Below are positions 7,701-10,293 of a stretch of 10,293 nt of DNA, in pieces; position 1 is the stretch's first letter, and every line of letters starts with the position of its first letter. The notes under the pieces were generated by a model that was not told the DNA's origin, ran no database searches, and worked only from the letters and a program-made list of their open reading frames with translations. The stretch spans positions 1-10,293 of the forward strand of contig JBAYJD010000070.1 of assembly GCA_041665305.1 (NCBI GenBank), in the 5' to 3' direction. The position numbers and the translations under genes are program-made. Source of the DNA: YA12-FULL-51-18 sp041665305 (GTDB lineage: Bacteria; Elusimicrobiota; Elusimicrobia; Elusimicrobiales; UBA9959).

Positions 7701-7942
7701 GTCGCACCTCGCGCTGAATGCGCGAGGCGGATTACCGCCGGACCTCAAGAGGAAGTCGGTCCGGTGCCTGCTCTGCTGAATTGTGTCCATTAGCAGCGCA
7801 GGACTGCCGCTAAGTCCACCCCACGAGGGGAACTATGTTCCCCTTCGTCGCTCGCTTCATCGCGCCATTAAGGCGCGATAAGCGAACTGAACCCTTCTAA
7901 GCGGTCCCCGCGCTTGCTACGAAGGAAACGCGCGGGCCTATT
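7701..7942. repeat. Structured repeat array, unit 1
   Basis: This is the first of three related units, each opening with GTCGCACC. Its hairpins in order are: CCTCGCGC/GCGCGAGG (7707-7727, 8 bp); CCGGACC/GGTCCGG (7738-7764); a two-part CCTGC/GCAGG plus CTGCT/AGCAG stem (7767-7802); GGGGAAC-TAT-GTTCCCC (7827-7843); a 14-bp stem with one bulge around ATTAA (7852-7885); and CCCGCGC/GCGCGGG near 7907-7935. The unit ends only 5 bp from the rpoD ribosome binding site. The 7840-7942 part differs most from the other units. Confidence 0.85.
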
Positions 7943-7958
7943 GTCGCACCTCGCGCTT
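7943..7958. repeat. Truncated repeat fragment between units 1 and 2
   Basis: GTCGCACCTCGCGCTT repeats the first 14 bases of unit 1, including the CCTCGCGC arm with its diagnostic T, then stops before the loop and switches directly into the GTCGCACC of unit 2. It looks like the scar of a unit lost or copied incompletely at the hairpin apex. Confidence 0.75.
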
Positions 7959-8155
7959 GTCGCACCCCGCGCTGAACGCGCGGGGCGGTTTTACACACTC
8001 CGCCGGACCTCAAAAGGAAATCGGTCCGGTGCTCCACAAGGGGGGCTCTGCCCCCCGTTTCATCGTCGCTTGCTCCCTGCGCTTCGCTTGGTTGCTGCGC
8101 TGAACCCCTCGAAGCGGAAATCTCTTCAGTAGAAAGGAATCGGCCCTTTCAACTT
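7959..8155. repeat. Structured repeat array, unit 2 (short form)
   Basis: This unit is nearly identical to unit 3 over its first 72 bases: the CCCCGCGC-TGAAC-GCGCGGGG hairpin, then CGGTTTTACACACT, then CCGGACC/GGTCCGG (8003-8029). It lacks the CTGC two-part hairpin module present in units 1 and 3, jumping from GGTGC straight to TCCACAAGG. Next comes a perfect GGGGGGC-TCT-GCCCCCC hairpin (8040-8056). The last 59 bases (CTGAACCCCTCGAAGCGG onward) match unit 3 with only a few substitutions. Confidence 0.85.
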
Positions 8156-8415
8156 GTCGCACCCCGCGCTGAACGCGCGGGGCGGTTTTACACACTCCGC
8201 CGGACCTCAAAAGGAAATCGGTCCGGTGCCTGCTCTGCTGAATTGTGTCCATTAGCAGCGCAGGACTGCCGCCAAGTCCACCCCACAAGGGGGGCGCTCG
8301 GCACCCCTTCCCGGGGATTGCCACAGGGGACACCGCATTGCGGTTTCCCCTACGCTGCGCTGAACCCCTCGAAGCGGAAATCTTTTCAGTAGAAAGGAAT
8401 CGGTCCTTTCCGCTT
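8156..8415. repeat. Structured repeat array, unit 3 (long form)
   Basis: This is the longest unit. It has the CCCCGCGC/GCGCGGGG hairpin, CCGGACC/GGTCCGG (8200-8226), the two-part CCTGC...GCAGG stem (8229-8264, sequence matching unit 1), an imperfect GGGG...CCCC stem (8289-8307), and a further hairpin GGGGACACCGC-ATT-GCGGTTTCCCC (8326-8350). It ends with the shared tail CTGAACCCCTCGAAGCGG. It combines a middle like unit 1 with ends like unit 2, as expected if units exchange modules by recombination. Confidence 0.85.
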
Positions 8416-8445
8416 GTCGCACCCCGCGCTGGATGCGCGGGGTGG
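8416..8445. repeat. Partial repeat unit 4 next to the dnaG stop
   Basis: GTCGCACCCCGCGCTGGATG then the complementary GCGCGGGG repeats the first hairpin of the units, with a changed loop (TGGAT), and then diverges. It lies about 11 bp past the dnaG stop on the minus strand, so it would be the first structure in the message after dnaG. Confidence 0.8.
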
Positions 8446-8456
8446 GGATTGCTGTG

Positions 8457-10223
8457 TTACTCCGTGTCGGCCCGGGCCGTGGTCTTTAGGAACGCGGAAA
8501 GCGTCCTGAACTCCTCCAGCTCCGACGGGGTCAGCGACCCCATACGGCTCTTCAGCTCCTTGCGCCTGCGGTCCATCGAAAGCTTTTTGAGCGTTTCCGC
8601 GGCTTTGGCCGCGTTCTGGGGGGTATTCATGTCCGGACCAAGCTCCATGACCGAAAGTTTCATTATGAGCGCGGAGTGTCCGGGGAAAAGTTCTATCAGC
8701 CTGGAAATAGTCCTGGAAGGGTCCGAACCTTCCATCTCCCTGACAGCCGAAAAAATAGCTTTTGAAACCGGGCTTAGAAAATCGGACGCCGACAGTTCTT
8801 TCGCCTGGGCGATCAGGGAAGGGTCCTTCAGCAGCAGATGTATGAAGCCCTGCTCAAGGGCCGGCAGCTCCGGGAGTGTCGGGGTTTCGGTTTCCCGGCT
8901 CCTGAGGTCCCGCGTTTCATTGCCGGCGAAGGAGGTTTTTTTCTTAAGCTGGCGCAGGATGGATTCCTGCGGCACATCAAAGCGGGCTGCGAGCGTTTTT
9001 ACCCATTCGCTTTTAAGGATCTCGTCGCTCTGCCTGGCCACTGTGTCCAGGAGAGTTTCTATCAGTTTGGCTTTGTCCTGGGAGGCTATGACGCCGGGAC
9101 GGCCGCGCAACAGGGCGGAGATCCGAAATTCCAGGGGATCGGCGGCCTGGGCGAGTTTGGCGTCGAAGGCTTCCCGCCCGTATTCGTTAAGGTATTCGTC
9201 CGGGTCTAGGTTTTCTCCTAGATCCGCGACTTTTACATACATGCCGGCGTCCATGAAGATGTCGGAAGCCCTGACGGAGGCGTTGATGCCGGCGTCGTCC
9301 GCGTCGAACATGAGAATGGTGTCCTTTGAGTACCTTTTGATGAAAGCGGCGTGGTCCGTGGAAAGCGCCGTGCCCAGCGGGGCCACCGCGAAGGTGACGC
9401 CGTGCTGATGGGCGGCTATCACATCCATGTAGCCTTCCAGGATCAGCATGCGGCCCTCTTTACGGATCCTGGGCAGCGCTTCGTAGATCCAGTACAGGGT
9501 CCGTCGTTTTGAAAAAAGCGGGGTTTCCGGGGAATTAAGGTACTTGGGCTGCTGTCCGTCTTCCAGCGCGCGGCCCCCGAAAGCGGTGATGTCGCCGGCG
9601 GCGTTGCGTATGGGGAACATCAGGCGGTTCCTGAAATAGTCGTATACCGAGCCGTCGGCCCGCAAGGCGCCGAGCCCGGCCGTGACGATCAGTTCTTTTG
9701 AAAATCCGCGCCGTTCCAGCTCCGATGAAAGGACCCGTTCGCCGGGGGGGGCGAATCCCAGGCCGAAATGTTCGACGGTGGCCTTGTTTATCTTCCTGCC
9801 GCCCAGGTATAAACGCGTTTTTTCTCCGTTGTCGGCGAACAATAATTTCCCATAAAATTCCGCGGCGGCGGCCATGATCTTTTTAAGGTCGAGGCGTTCG
9901 CGTTCTTTGTCGCTCAATTGATGATACTCGGTTTCGGTCCATTGAACGCCGGCTTTCTGGGCCAGTTTTTTCAGGGCCTCCACGAACGAAAGGCCTTCTA
10001 TCTTCATCACGAATGTAAACATGTCTCCGCCCTCGCTGCAGCCGAAGCAGTAGAAGAACTGCTTATCCTGGCTGACATTGAAAGAGGGGGTTTTCTCGTT
10101 GTGGAAAGGGCAGACGGCTTTGTAATTGCGCCCTGCCTTCCTGAGTTCCGGGATATAATCCCGCACGACATCCACAATGTCGAGTTTTTCCCTTATGGAG
10201 TCGGAGATCCCGTGAGAATTCAT
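8457..10223 (-). CDS. dnaG: DNA primase DnaG
   Basis: DnaG synthesises RNA primers for Okazaki fragments and initiation, working with the replicative helicase DnaB. The 588-residue protein is full length (E. coli DnaG is about 581). The CHC2 zinc-binding domain covers about 1-100, with C38, H41, C59 and C62 (CPFH, then CFGC) as ligands. The catalytic N-lobe covers about 120-250 and includes YDYFRNRLMFPI and the GGRAL motif. The Toprim core has the metal-binding glutamate in EGYMD (263-267), the acidic cluster DADDAG (307-312) and NLDPDEYL (338-345). A less conserved helical C-terminus, expected to bind DnaB, fills about 430-588. The ATG at 10223 gives the usual N-terminus ahead of IREKLDIVDVV. 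There is no obvious Shine-Dalgarno sequence. It precedes rpoD on the same strand. Confidence 0.97.
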   Translation of the reverse strand: MNSHGISDSIREKLDIVDVVRDYIPELRKAGRNYKAVCPFHNEKTPSFNVSQDKQFFYCFGCSEGGDMFTFVMKIEGLSFVEALKKLAQKAGVQWTETEYHQLSDKERERLDLKKIMAAAAEFYGKLLFADNGEKTRLYLGGRKINKATVEHFGLGFAPPGERVLSSELERRGFSKELIVTAGLGALRADGSVYDYFRNRLMFPIRNAAGDITAFGGRALEDGQQPKYLNSPETPLFSKRRTLYWIYEALPRIRKEGRMLILEGYMDVIAAHQHGVTFAVAPLGTALSTDHAAFIKRYSKDTILMFDADDAGINASVRASDIFMDAGMYVKVADLGENLDPDEYLNEYGREAFDAKLAQAADPLEFRISALLRGRPGVIASQDKAKLIETLLDTVARQSDEILKSEWVKTLAARFDVPQESILRQLKKKTSFAGNETRDLRSRETETPTLPELPALEQGFIHLLLKDPSLIAQAKELSASDFLSPVSKAIFSAVREMEGSDPSRTISRLIELFPGHSALIMKLSVMELGPDMNTPQNAAKAAETLKKLSMDRRRKELKSRMGSLTPSELEEFRTLSAFLKTTARADTE

Positions 10224-10257
10224 GGTATGTAACGGGGAGCTGATATGGGTAAAATAT

Positions 10258-10284
10258 CCCCGCGCCGCCTTGCGGGGCGCGGGG
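10258..10284 (-). terminator. GC-rich hairpin upstream of dnaG
   Basis: A perfect 9-bp inverted repeat (CCCCGCGCC at 10258-10266, GGCGCGGGG at 10276-10284) lies 34 bp before the dnaG start. On the minus strand it is followed by ATATTTTAC, an interrupted T-rich tail. It could terminate a gene lying beyond the window edge or be a dnaG leader structure. The stem sequence resembles the CCCCGCGC/GCGCGGGG hairpins of the array downstream of dnaG, though its loop differs. Confidence 0.4.
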
Positions 10285-10293
10285 ACGGGGCGA

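Noticed and set aside
7914..8333. Short coding frames within the repeat array (7914-8132 plus, 8333-8010 minus)
   Set aside because: They cross unit boundaries and hairpins, are not preserved between units, and lack ribosome binding sites.
7701..8445. CRISPR array
   Set aside because: Units are about 200-260 bp with large conserved modules, not 25-40 bp direct repeats with unique spacers, and there are no cas genes.
8245..9408. 387-codon plus-strand frame opposite dnaG
   Set aside because: Ser/Arg-rich translation with no domain, starting inside the repeat array and running antisense to the dnaG Toprim and C-terminal regions.

Overview
The window is bacterial chromosome, GC-rich and densely coding, with mostly housekeeping genes. 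The primary sigma factor, primase, Obg GTPase and ribosomal proteins L21 and L27 are all full length with their expected motifs. No gene here pins down the phylum. The sigma factor has a long Lys-rich insert and the intergenic regions are rich in repeats. My tentative guess is an uncultured lineage such as Elusimicrobiota, but I hold this weakly.

Layout. Bases 1-324 hold no convincing gene but contain one copy of a dispersed intergenic element (copy A) and a hairpin just past the end of obg. On the minus strand, 2429-325 is the classical rplU-rpmA-obg cluster, with a strong intrinsic terminator hairpin between rpmA and obg. A 77-bp divergent region (2430-2506) separates it from a plus-strand pair: a NodB-type polysaccharide deacetylase and a GT4-type glycosyltransferase, which overlap by 4 bp. 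A second copy of the dispersed element (copy B) follows the glycosyltransferase. Next come a small secreted protein of unknown function (4533-5102) and a membrane protein with MscS-like helices (5211-5897). Two stacked hairpins separate that membrane gene from the converging rpoD.

The right half, on the minus strand, is dnaG (10223-8457) followed by rpoD (7683-5974). This is the dnaG-rpoD core of the macromolecular-synthesis operon, coupling replication priming to primary transcription initiation. About 770 bp of non-coding DNA separates the two genes. That gap is filled by an array of related GC-rich units (about 242, 197 and 260 bp, plus two fragments), each made of successive hairpins. Stem sequences differ between copies while pairing is kept, which suggests selection for structure in RNA or single-stranded DNA. 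This array and the A/B element are the least ordinary parts of the window. I found no CRISPR, transposase, phage gene, tRNA or rRNA.
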